DNA of 64,000 nt from Planctomycetota bacterium (lineage in GTDB: Bacteria; Planctomycetota; UBA1135; GCA-002686595). The position numbers were made by a program, and so were the translations under genes. Location of the stretch: contig JAPLOF010000013.1 of assembly GCA_026692665.1 (NCBI GenBank), forward strand, positions 1 to 64,000. Reading direction: 5' to 3'. Shown in pieces: positions 27,907 through 35,505 of the stretch (the first letter of the stretch is position 1; each line of letters opens with the position of its first letter). The notes below the pieces were generated by a model that was not told the DNA's origin, did not search any database, and saw only the letters and a list, made by a program, of their open reading frames with translations.

Positions 27907-28044
27907 TCGGCCTCGCAACTGGACGGCCTCGTGACGGCGCCCGGCGATCGCACGTACCAAGTCTGGTACCGCAACGCGGCGAGCTTCTGCACGAACGCGA
28001 CGTTCAACCTGACGAACGGCCTGCGCGTCACGTGGACGCCGTGA
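27907..28044 (+). pseudogene. Remnant of a CPCGN-type C-terminal tail domain
   Basis: About 45 codons read SASQLDGLVTAP, then GDRTYQVWYRNAASFC, TNATFNLTNG and RVTWTP before a TGA at 28042. This is the final third of the same tail found intact at 3883, 7629, 32743 and 61174, but with no start, no CPCGN part and no FGDGLRC part upstream in any frame. It is therefore the decayed 3' end of a lost secreted-protein gene. It overlaps the 3' end of the Gfo/Idh gene by 17 bases, tail to tail. Confidence 0.75.
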
Positions 28045-29056
28045 CGACCTGTCCACCGATCCCGTAGCGGCGAATGGAGCGCGTGACGGCAGCTGCTTCA
28101 CGCAACGTCGGAAGTCCGCGCGCGTCGCCGCTGCGCACCGACTCGAGCACCGCGCGCACTTCGCCGTCATAGCCGGTCCAGTCGTCGAGCACGGGCGTCT
28201 CGACGCGGCCGTCGCTCGAGATTTCGAGCTTCGGATCCCGGCGGAGGTCGAACTCCGCGGTGGCGCGCTCGAACACGACGACGAAGCGCATGCGGAACGG
28301 GAAGCCCGTAGCGTGGTCCCAACCGCCCTCGAGCACGACGTGCTGCGGGCCGTGCGCGTAGCGGTAAAGCGCGGTGACGTGATCGCGCGTACCGGTCGCC
28401 GCGATCGACTCGGGCGCACCGAACAGCCAGTGCGCGAGGTCGGCATCGTGCACGTGCAGGTCGTAGAGCGCCCCGCCGGATCGCGTCGGATCGGCGTAGA
28501 AGCCCGGGTTCCACGCCGGCTTGCTGGCGCAGCGCTGGAACACGGCACTCTGCACGGCGCCGTGACGACCGTCGCCTAGCGCGTCGCGGAGCCACGACCA
28601 GCCGGGCCAGTAGCGCATGCACATCGCCGGCATGCAGATCCGCCCAGCGCGCTCGGCCTCGCCCGCCAACTCGTCGATCGCGACGGGGTCGAGCGAAACC
28701 GGCTTCTCGAGCAGCACGTGCTTGCCCGCGCGCAGCGCGCGGCGAGCGAGGTCCACGTGCGTGTCCGTCGGCGTGCAGATCGAGACGAGCTCGACTTCGG
28801 GGTCGTCGATCACGCGTTGCGCTTCCGTGCTGGTGCGCACGGTGCGCGGATCGAACAGCCGTTCGTCGTTCGCGGACGCCTGCAGGTTGCCCTGGACGGT
28901 CACGCGGCCCGAGAGCCGAGCGGCATCCGGATCCGCGACCGCGACGAGCCGGCACGCAGGACCCGCCTTCGACGCCGCCCCGTAGGCCTCGACGTGCGTG
29001 CGCCCCATCAGGCCGAGGCCGATGACGCCGACTCCGATTTCGCGCGCCGGATCCAT
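28028..29056 (-). CDS. Gfo/Idh/MocA-family oxidoreductase (cytoplasmic)
   Basis: 342 aa from ATG 29056. Rossmann motif GVGVIGLGLMGRTH, cofactor-binding ICTPTDTHVDLARRALRAGKHVLLEKP with the conserved EKP, and GGALYDLHVHDADLAHWLFG (His ligands of the catalytic region), as in myo-inositol 2-dehydrogenase and related sugar dehydrogenases. No signal peptide. The longer open frame upstream is a shadow. It follows the sugar isomerase gene by 17 bases, and the pair is divergent from the tandem DUF1080 gene. Likely acts on a sugar derivative such as an inosose or 3-keto sugar. Confidence 0.93.
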   Translation of the reverse strand: MDPAREIGVGVIGLGLMGRTHVEAYGAASKAGPACRLVAVADPDAARLSGRVTVQGNLQASANDERLFDPRTVRTSTEAQRVIDDPEVELVSICTPTDTHVDLARRALRAGKHVLLEKPVSLDPVAIDELAGEAERAGRICMPAMCMRYWPGWSWLRDALGDGRHGAVQSAVFQRCASKPAWNPGFYADPTRSGGALYDLHVHDADLAHWLFGAPESIAATGTRDHVTALYRYAHGPQHVVLEGGWDHATGFPFRMRFVVVFERATAEFDLRRDPKLEISSDGRVETPVLDDWTGYDGEVRAVLESVRSGDARGLPTLREAAAVTRSIRRYGIGGQVVTAST

Positions 29057-29073
29057 GTCACTGCGCGGAGTGC

Positions 29074-29922
29074 TCACACCGCGGCACCCGTCAGGCTGGC
29101 GACGAGCGACCGCGCGCGGCGCACGTCGTCCACGCGCTGCTCGCCGGCCTCGCGCTCGATCATGAGGTCGACGCCCGGCTGCACGGCATCGAGCGCCGCG
29201 AAGAAGGCGCGCCAATCGACCATGCCTGTTCCGACCGGGACTTCCTCGCCCCACTCGCCCCGTCGCGCGGCGGGGAGAGCATCCTTGACGTGGACCTGCA
29301 CGACGCGCGGCCCGAGCTCGCGCAGCGCGGCCACGGGATCGCCCATGCCGTACAGGATCATGTTCGCCGGGTCGAAGTTCACTCCCGCACGAGTACGATC
29401 GAGGTCGGACAGGAACTCGAGCAGGGTCGCCGCCGTCTCCTGGCCCGTCTCGAACCCGAGGCGCACACCTTCGTCCGCGAAGACGTCCACGATCGTGCGC
29501 AGGCGGACCAGCAGCTTGGCGCGCTCGGGATCGTCCGCTCCATGGGGCAGGAACCCGGCGTGGAAGGTGACCAGCGGCAGCCCCAGCTCGCGCGCCAGCC
29601 GTGCGTCGGCCTTCGCGATCGCGACGTTCGCCGCCCAGTGCACGTCGGGACGGATGCCGCCCGTCCGGGCGATCGATGCCAGGCTGGAGTAGTCCTCTCC
29701 CACGGTCGACATCATCCCGGAGCAGGCTGTGACGCGCGCCGCGGCCAGGGCGTCGCGCAGAGCTCCCAGGGGCATCGCCCCCGAGCGGATGGGCCCGAGG
29801 GCCAGTTGCACGTGCCCGACCCCGCATTCGGCGACCCGCGCGGCGAGTTCGCGGGCCGTCGCCGGCCGCAGCGACCACGAGCACACGCCGATCCGGCGAC
29901 GATTTCCGATCGAGTCCGTCAC
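29074..29922 (-). CDS. Sugar phosphate isomerase/epimerase-like TIM barrel
   Basis: 282 aa with an AP endonuclease 2-type TIM barrel. It has VCSWSLRPAT near the start, VTFHAGFLP, a GFETGQE strand, VNFDPANMILYG and VQVHVKDALP, then EVPVGTGMVDWRAFF; the Glu, Asp, His and His/Glu of the metal site are seen in these strands. No export signal. First gene of a two-gene minus-strand unit with the Gfo/Idh enzyme, the common isomerase-dehydrogenase pairing of sugar catabolism. Confidence 0.92.
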   Translation of the reverse strand: MTDSIGNRRRIGVCSWSLRPATARELAARVAECGVGHVQLALGPIRSGAMPLGALRDALAAARVTACSGMMSTVGEDYSSLASIARTGGIRPDVHWAANVAIAKADARLARELGLPLVTFHAGFLPHGADDPERAKLLVRLRTIVDVFADEGVRLGFETGQETAATLLEFLSDLDRTRAGVNFDPANMILYGMGDPVAALRELGPRVVQVHVKDALPAARRGEWGEEVPVGTGMVDWRAFFAALDAVQPGVDLMIEREAGEQRVDDVRRARSLVASLTGAAV

Positions 29923-29982
29923 GTGGGAGCCTCCGGCGTGTTCCTATACCAAAGCTCGCGCGGCGATCCCCTCCCTCCACGC

Positions 29983-31299
29983 ATGTACCACCCGAGCCTG
30001 GCGATCTTCGCGTCGCCCATCCTGTTCCTCCTGGCCTGCGCCCCGCATGAAGTCCGCGCGGCCGATCCCGAGTACCGGCCCCTCTTCGACGGCCAGACTC
30101 TCGACGGCTGGGTGACGACCGGCGGCCGCTACGACGGCGACGCCGCCTGGACCGTCGAGGACGGCGAGATCGTCGGGCGCACGAAGGACGGTCAGGGCGG
30201 TCTGCTCTACACCGCGCGCCCCTACACCGAGTTCGTGATGCAGCTCGAGGTGCGCACGGATTGGCCGTTCGATTCCGGCATCTTCCTGCGCATGGCACCG
30301 CGCGGGAAGGGCGCGCAGGTGACGCTCGACACGCGCGACGACGGCGAGATCGGCGCGATCTATGCCGACGGGTTCCTCCGCCACAACGAGGCCGGGGTGA
30401 AGCTCTGGAAGAAGGACGACTGGAACACGATCGAGGTGCGCTGCACGGGCGCACGCATGCGGATCGCAGTCCAACTGAACGGCTCGGCGCTCGTCGATTA
30501 CGAGGTGCCGCCGGACATGGAGGGCTTCGCTCCGACGGGCCTGATCGGCCTCCAGGTCCACGGCGACCGCACGGATCCGCCGAAGAACGCCGTGCGTTTC
30601 CGCAACCTGCGCATCCGCGAGCTCTCGGAAACCGCGACCGAGATGGTCCGCCACGACGAGCGCGGCATCGCCAGCGTGACGCCCTGGGGCGTAGCGAACG
30701 GCTGGACGAGCCTCTTCGACGGCCGATCCACGGCCGGTTGGGAGGAGGCCGAGGGCTCCGGCGGCTGGTCCGCGAAGGACGGCGTGCTCGCGGCCCTCGT
30801 CGCCGGGCAGAGCGGGTCCTTGCGCACCCAGAAGGACTACCAGGACTTCGAGCTGCGCCTCGAGTTCAAGATCAGCGAGATGGCGAACTCCGGCCTGTTC
30901 CTGCACGGCGACCGCGCCGGCGGGGATCCGGCCTGGACCGGGATGGAGGTCCAGATCCTCGACGACTTCCACTGGGAAGAGCGCACGGGGACGAAGCTCT
31001 CGCCCTGGCAGTTCACGGGTTCGCTGTACGGTTCGGTGCCGCCCGCGGCGAAGGCTCTGAAGCCCATCGGCGAATGGAACGCGTTCGCGGTGCGCGTGCA
31101 GGGCCCGCGCGTCGCCACCCGCCTGAACGGCACCCTGCTCTACGACGCCGACACACGCGAGGTCGCCGTGCCGTCCGGCAAGAAGCCCATCGCCGAGCGC
31201 GCGGCCAAGGGCTTCATCGGCCTGCAGCGGCACGCGCCCGACGGCGTGAAAGGCGAAGCCTACGCCTGGTTCCGGAACATCCTGATCCGCGAGCTGTAG
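29983..31299 (+). CDS. Tandem DUF1080 (3-keto-disaccharide hydrolase-type) secreted protein
   Basis: 438 aa from ATG 29983. It has a signal sequence (SLAIFASPILFLLACAPHEVRA, with a possible lipobox LLAC). Two DUF1080 jelly-roll domains follow: the first with YRPLFDGQTLDGWVTTGG at about 29-215, the second with WTSLFDGRSTAGWEEAEG at about 245-438. Each has the usual NSGxFLR or SGLFLHG and GLIGLQ/GFIGLQ strands. Such domains bind or hydrolyse sugars and are very common in planctomycetes. It is divergent from the sugar isomerase/Gfo-Idh pair, with 60 bases between starts, so a joint role in glycan use is likely. Confidence 0.92.
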   Translation: MYHPSLAIFASPILFLLACAPHEVRAADPEYRPLFDGQTLDGWVTTGGRYDGDAAWTVEDGEIVGRTKDGQGGLLYTARPYTEFVMQLEVRTDWPFDSGIFLRMAPRGKGAQVTLDTRDDGEIGAIYADGFLRHNEAGVKLWKKDDWNTIEVRCTGARMRIAVQLNGSALVDYEVPPDMEGFAPTGLIGLQVHGDRTDPPKNAVRFRNLRIRELSETATEMVRHDERGIASVTPWGVANGWTSLFDGRSTAGWEEAEGSGGWSAKDGVLAALVAGQSGSLRTQKDYQDFELRLEFKISEMANSGLFLHGDRAGGDPAWTGMEVQILDDFHWEERTGTKLSPWQFTGSLYGSVPPAAKALKPIGEWNAFAVRVQGPRVATRLNGTLLYDADTREVAVPSGKKPIAERAAKGFIGLQRHAPDGVKGEAYAWFRNILIREL

Positions 31300-31345
31300 T
31301 CTCCGCGCGCGCGGGACGACCCTCCCCGTCCCGCATCACTCCACG

Positions 31346-32296
31346 ATGAAGCGCGTTCCGATGTTCCTGCTCGCACTCGTCGTGTTCGTCCTGGTCGCGG
31401 GCGCCGTGTGGACGCAGGTCCTCTCCGCGCGGGCCGAGCGCGATTTCCCGCCGGAAGGTCGCTTCGTCGAGGTCGAGGGCCAGCGTCTCCACGTCGTGGA
31501 CCGCGGCGCGGGCCCGCCGATCGTCCTCGTCCACGGCGCTTTCGGCGGCAGCCAGGACTGGACGGCGACAGGCATCCTCGACGAACTCGCGCGGACGCAC
31601 CGGGTCCTGGCGTTCGACCGGCCCGGGCACGGTTGGAGCGAGCGCGCGAGCACGGAGGCCCAGAGCCCGATCGAACAGGCGCGCGTGCTCCGCGCGGCCT
31701 GTCGTACCCTGGGCGTCGAGCGGCCGCTGATCGTCGGCTTCTCGTGGGGCGGCGCACTCGTGCTGGCGTGGGCGCTCGCGTGGCCCGACGAGATCGCCGG
31801 CGTGCTCACCGTGAACGGCGTCGCGTATCCGTGGCCGGGAGCGACGAACACCTCGTACGTGCTCGCGGGCGTGCCGATCGTCGGTCCGCTGCTCGCCTGG
31901 TCGGCGGCGGGGCCCCTGGGGAGCATGACTTCGGCATCCTCCGTCGTGCGTGCGTTCGCGCCCGCCGAAGTTCCGCGCACGTTCGCACGTTCGCCCGTGG
32001 CGCTGGCCCTTCGGCCGCGGCAGTTCCTGGCCGAGACGGCCGACTTGCGCATCCTCAAGCCCGCGGTCGCGATCCAATCGACGCGCTACGCGGAGATCCG
32101 AGTCCCGCTGGCGATCCTGGCCGGCCGCGGGGACCGGGTCGCGTTCTGGGACTGGCACAGCGAGCGCCTGCATCGCACGGTGCCGGGGTCGGAGCTCACG
32201 ATCCTGGAGGACGCCGGACACCAGGTCCTGCACTCGCACCCGCAGGACGTGATCGCGGCGGTGCGGCGCCTCGCCGCGAGCGCGCGGAAGCCTTGA
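31346..32296 (+). CDS. Membrane-anchored alpha/beta hydrolase
   Basis: 316 aa with an N-terminal hydrophobic segment (about residues 5-23) that anchors it to the membrane. The alpha/beta hydrolase core follows: oxyanion HGAFGGSQDW, DRPGHGWSE, nucleophile GFSWGG, acid GRGDRVAF and catalytic His in EDAGHQVLH. All triad members are present. The substrate cannot be told. It follows the DUF1080 gene by 46 bases and may be in its transcript. Confidence 0.9.
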   Translation: MKRVPMFLLALVVFVLVAGAVWTQVLSARAERDFPPEGRFVEVEGQRLHVVDRGAGPPIVLVHGAFGGSQDWTATGILDELARTHRVLAFDRPGHGWSERASTEAQSPIEQARVLRAACRTLGVERPLIVGFSWGGALVLAWALAWPDEIAGVLTVNGVAYPWPGATNTSYVLAGVPIVGPLLAWSAAGPLGSMTSASSVVRAFAPAEVPRTFARSPVALALRPRQFLAETADLRILKPAVAIQSTRYAEIRVPLAILAGRGDRVAFWDWHSERLHRTVPGSELTILEDAGHQVLHSHPQDVIAAVRRLAASARKP

Positions 32297-32405
32297 AGCT
32301 CTGAGTCCCAGGCCTCGACCGGGCTGACGACGCACGCGCCGAAGTGGCCGGGCCCCGCAATGCGGCGACCCGCCATCCACGGCGTGCCCGTTCCACCTGA
32401 CGAAC

Positions 32406-32545
32406 GGATCGAGCCCGACCGGGGCTCCGGGATCCTGCTGGGGCGAACTCGGGCCGTTCGCTCCAGGAATCGGCTGGCCCAGCCGCTTTCCGGGTCCCGT
32501 GCTGCAACGGCGAACGGCCCGGTGACCAGAACCGGAGCCCGATCC
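32406..32545. repeat. Long nested inverted repeat in a 446-base intergenic region (32297-32742)
   Basis: No gene is visible in 32297-32742. An exact 12-base inverted pair, CGGGCCGTTCGC at 32450-32461 and GCGAACGGCCCG at 32510-32521, is nested in outer arms GGATCG (32406-32411) plus GGGCTCCGG (32422-32430), which pair with CCGGAGCCCGATCC (32532-32545). A small palindrome, GGCTGG-C-CCAGCC (32472-32484), lies in the loop. In one arm an extra hairpin-forming segment (32412-32421) is bulged out. The whole can fold into a stem of about 27 pairs. It could be a structured RNA, a long leader of the next gene, or a miniature mobile element remnant. Confidence 0.6.
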
Positions 32546-32742
32546 ACCCCATCCCGGGGCGGGTCCCGGAGTTTCTCGATCCGGTCCCCGGGCAGGTGCC
32601 GTCTCGAGGGTCCCAGTCGATGTCAGCACCCAGCCCAGCGCCTGGAAGTCGGAAACAGGCGCCCTGAGCCCCGCTATGCAACTCGGCGGGCCCTCTCCCC
32701 TTCCCCGCCTGCCCGTGGGACGATTCAGGACCAGGAGTTCCC

Positions 32743-34905
32743 ATGTTCCCTCGCCTCCTCGTTGCCGCCTTCTTCGCCCTCCCGGCGTCCGCACAGCAGT
32801 TCGTCCTCAACACGGCCGATGTCCCCCCGAGCGCGGGGACCACCGAACAGGTCGACTACGCCGACGTCGACCTCGACGGCGACTGGGACGTGGGGTTCGC
32901 GAACGGGGGGGACATCGGCAACCAGCAGAACATCCTGTGGATCAACCGGGGCGGCCTCCAGGGCGGGGTGGTCGGCGTCTTCACGAACGAGACGGTGACG
33001 CGCTTTCCCGCGATCCTCGACGCCAGCCGGGACATCGAGTTCGCCGACTACGACAGCGACGGCGATCCCGACGCATTCATCGCGAACGACTGCGCGCTCT
33101 CGAACCAGCCTTCGCGGTTCTGGACGAACCGGGGCGGAGCGCAGGGCGGCACGATCGGCACGTACGTCGATGAGACCAGCACGCGCTGGATCGGCCTGGG
33201 CGGCGCTGGCAGCTCGATGCCGACGAGCCAGGTGCTGGCCGGCGGCGGCTACATCGAGTTCCCGAACGACACGGACTTCGCCGACTTCGACAACGACGGA
33301 GACCTGGACCTGATCCATGCGACGTGGGGCCCGGCGGCGATCGGGCAAGCTCCTACGCGCATCTTCCAGAACGACGGCGCCGGTTTCTTCACGGAGTTCA
33401 ACCCGAGTGGCTTCCAGCTCTCGGGCGGCAACATCCTGAACGGCAACCCGGGCCTGTGGTGCCAGGGCACGCAGATGGCGAACACGACGAACGCGACGGG
33501 CGTGAACTGCGACATCGCCACGTCGGCGATCAACGCGGACTGGGGCGACGTGGACGGCGACCTCGACCTCGACATCCTGCTGGGCGCACGCCAGGAGTTC
33601 CCGCGCCTCTTCTTGAACCGGCTGGAGGAGAACGGAGGCGTCCCGGGCTTCCGCGACGCGACGGGAGCCTCGTTCCAAGCCGGATACTCGCAAGGATCGG
33701 GCCACTACGAGGAGACGTTCGGCGACTTCGACGGCGACGACGACATCGACATCTACGGCGTGAACTGGCTCACGACGTTCTCCTTGGTCGACGTCGCCCT
33801 GCGCAACTCCGGCGCCGGCTTCTTCAACCAGCTCATCTCCATTCCCGCCTCTCTTCCCGACGACTCGAACGCCGAGCTCATCGACTACGACCTGGACGGA
33901 GACGTGGACGTGTTCGTCTCGTGCTTCGGTGGCCAGGAGCGGATCGTGCGCAACGACGGCGGCTGGGCGTTCTCGGCCACGACGGGCCTGATGACTCCCG
34001 ACGGCACGACCACCCAGGACTCGGAGGTCGCGGATGCCGACAACGACGGCGACTACGACGTCATCAACGCCAACGACGCGGGCCAGGCCGAGTGGTACTT
34101 GAAGAACACGGCCACCGCGAACGACGTGACGGCACCGCGCATCGTGCGTCTCGAGCAGGCCCCCTTCCGTCAGCCGGGCCTGAATCCGACCGTCGTGCGT
34201 TGCCAGGTGTACGACAACGCGCCGCTGAACCTGTCGCAATGGCTCGTGCCCGTCGTCGAGGTGCGCGTCGACAGCGGGCCGACGACGTCCATTCCGATGC
34301 GGTCCTCGTTCGGCCAGATCTTCCGCGGCGCGATCAGCGGGGCCCTGGTCGGCCTGATCGAGTACCGCGTGACGATCGCGGACGAGCACGGCAACACCAG
34401 CGCGACTCCCTGGCTCCTCTACGTGTCCGGGGTCTCGGGGACACCCTTCTGCTCGGGAGACGGCACCGGGACGCAGTGCCCGTGCGGCAACAACGCCTCG
34501 GCCGGGCGCGGCTGCGGCAACTCGCTGGGCGCGGGCGCGCGCTTGACCGGATCGGGAACACCGCTGGTCTCCAGCGATTCCTTCGTCCTGTCGGTCTCTC
34601 CCGTGCCGAACTCCTCGGTGCTCTTCTTCCAGGGGACGGCGCAGGTGAGCGGCGGCGCCGGAAGCGTGTTCGGCGACGGCCTGCGCTGCGCCGGCGGCAC
34701 GGTGACGCGCCTCGGAACGCGCACGGCGGTGGCGAATTACGCGCAGTACCCGGACGTGCTCGACGCGCCGGTCTCGATCCGCGCGGCGATCCCGCTGGCG
34801 GGTGGCAACCGCACCTACCAGGCCTGGTACCGGAACGCGGCCGCGTTTTGCACACCCAGCACCTTCAACCTGTCGAACGGGTGGGAAGTGCTCTGGCTCC
34901 CCTAG
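32743..34905 (+). CDS. Secreted VCBS/FG-GAP protein with CPCGN-type tail
   Basis: 720 aa with a short signal peptide (MFPRLLVAAFFALPASAQQ). VCBS/FG-GAP units run from about 35 to 460 (DYADVDLDGDWDVG, DFDNDGDLDLI, DYDLDGDVDVFVS, DADNDGDYDVI). Then a beta-sandwich region of about 110 residues (VTAPRIVRLEQAPFRQPG to YRVTIADEHGNTS) and the tail from about 570: CSGDGTGTQCPCGNNAS, FFQGT, FGDGLRC, WYRNAAAFC and FNLSNGWEVLWLP. A GGACCAGGAG stretch just before the ATG acts as ribosome site. Secreted or surface protein of unknown ligand. Confidence 0.92.
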   Translation: MFPRLLVAAFFALPASAQQFVLNTADVPPSAGTTEQVDYADVDLDGDWDVGFANGGDIGNQQNILWINRGGLQGGVVGVFTNETVTRFPAILDASRDIEFADYDSDGDPDAFIANDCALSNQPSRFWTNRGGAQGGTIGTYVDETSTRWIGLGGAGSSMPTSQVLAGGGYIEFPNDTDFADFDNDGDLDLIHATWGPAAIGQAPTRIFQNDGAGFFTEFNPSGFQLSGGNILNGNPGLWCQGTQMANTTNATGVNCDIATSAINADWGDVDGDLDLDILLGARQEFPRLFLNRLEENGGVPGFRDATGASFQAGYSQGSGHYEETFGDFDGDDDIDIYGVNWLTTFSLVDVALRNSGAGFFNQLISIPASLPDDSNAELIDYDLDGDVDVFVSCFGGQERIVRNDGGWAFSATTGLMTPDGTTTQDSEVADADNDGDYDVINANDAGQAEWYLKNTATANDVTAPRIVRLEQAPFRQPGLNPTVVRCQVYDNAPLNLSQWLVPVVEVRVDSGPTTSIPMRSSFGQIFRGAISGALVGLIEYRVTIADEHGNTSATPWLLYVSGVSGTPFCSGDGTGTQCPCGNNASAGRGCGNSLGAGARLTGSGTPLVSSDSFVLSVSPVPNSSVLFFQGTAQVSGGAGSVFGDGLRCAGGTVTRLGTRTAVANYAQYPDVLDAPVSIRAAIPLAGGNRTYQAWYRNAAAFCTPSTFNLSNGWEVLWLP

Positions 34906-34940
34906 TCGCCGCGGCCCACGGCGCCGGACCACGCCTGGCC

Positions 34941-34969
34941 TTGGCGCTTCCCGCGGAGGCGGGTAGGAT
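34941..34969 (+). promoter_or_regulatory. Promoter of the tRNA-Gly gene
   Basis: TTGGCG at 34941-34946 and TAGGAT at 34964-34969, exactly 17 bases apart, end 15 bases before the mature tRNA. This is a good sigma-70-type arrangement. A CCCGC/GCGGG hairpin fills the spacer. Confidence 0.65.
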
Positions 34970-34984
34970 CCCCGGCCCAAGCGA

Positions 34985-35060
34985 GCGGGCGTAGCTCAGT
35001 TGGTAGAGCGCAACCTTCCCAAGGTTGATGTCGAGGGTTCGAGTCCCTTCGCCCGCTCCA
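34985..35060 (+). tRNA. tRNA-Gly (anticodon CCC)
   Basis: 76 bases with an encoded CCA end. The acceptor stem GCGGGCG pairs with CGCCCGC, the D arm is GCTC-AGTTGGTA-GAGC, the anticodon stem CAACC/GGTTG encloses the loop TTCCCAA with anticodon CCC (reads GGG), the variable loop is ATGTC and the T arm GAGGG-TTCGAGT-CCCTT. Discriminator base is U. All invariant positions are present. Confidence 0.97.
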
Positions 35061-35505
35061 CATGCTGTGGGTCGGGCGCTCGTCACGGTGCCCCGCCGCC
35101 CGGGCGCAGTCAGGCCGAGCAAGCGCCGGACCGCCTTCATCGCTTCTTTGCGAAGTCGGGCTCGTCACGCTGCGGTCCCGACTGTGCACGCCCGCTCGGC
35201 GGCCTGTGCGCCCGACCGGACGGTTTCCAGGGATGGGACCGAAGCCGCGCCCGCGCGTTGAGTACTCCGCCGCGTCCGCGGGTCACCCGCTCCGCCGGGA
35301 GTCGGGCGCGGGGTCCGGAAGAGCACCGTGCGCGGAAACCCTGGCGCAAGGAAACGTTGGAGACACTCGCGCCCGTCAGGCAGTACAAGGCGGTCCACGG
35401 TTCCACGGACCTTGGGTCGGGGCCGCCTCCTCACGCGCGCCCAGTGCGGACCTCTCTGCTCGTGAAGCACCCCCCATCCCAGGGTCCCCATCGGAGGATC
35501 GGAAC
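35061..35505. other. 445-base intergenic region after the tRNA
   Basis: I see no gene, tRNA fragment or integrase-type repeat here. Open frames are short and lack family features. The last 20 bases hold the GGAGG ribosome site of the VWA gene. The place between a tRNA 3' end and a self-contained operon would suit an integration scar, but no copy of the tRNA 3' end is visible in the region. Confidence 0.5.

Noticed and set aside
35061-35505. Integration site at the tRNA-Gly 3' end
   Set aside because: No integrase gene and no direct repeat of the tRNA end downstream.
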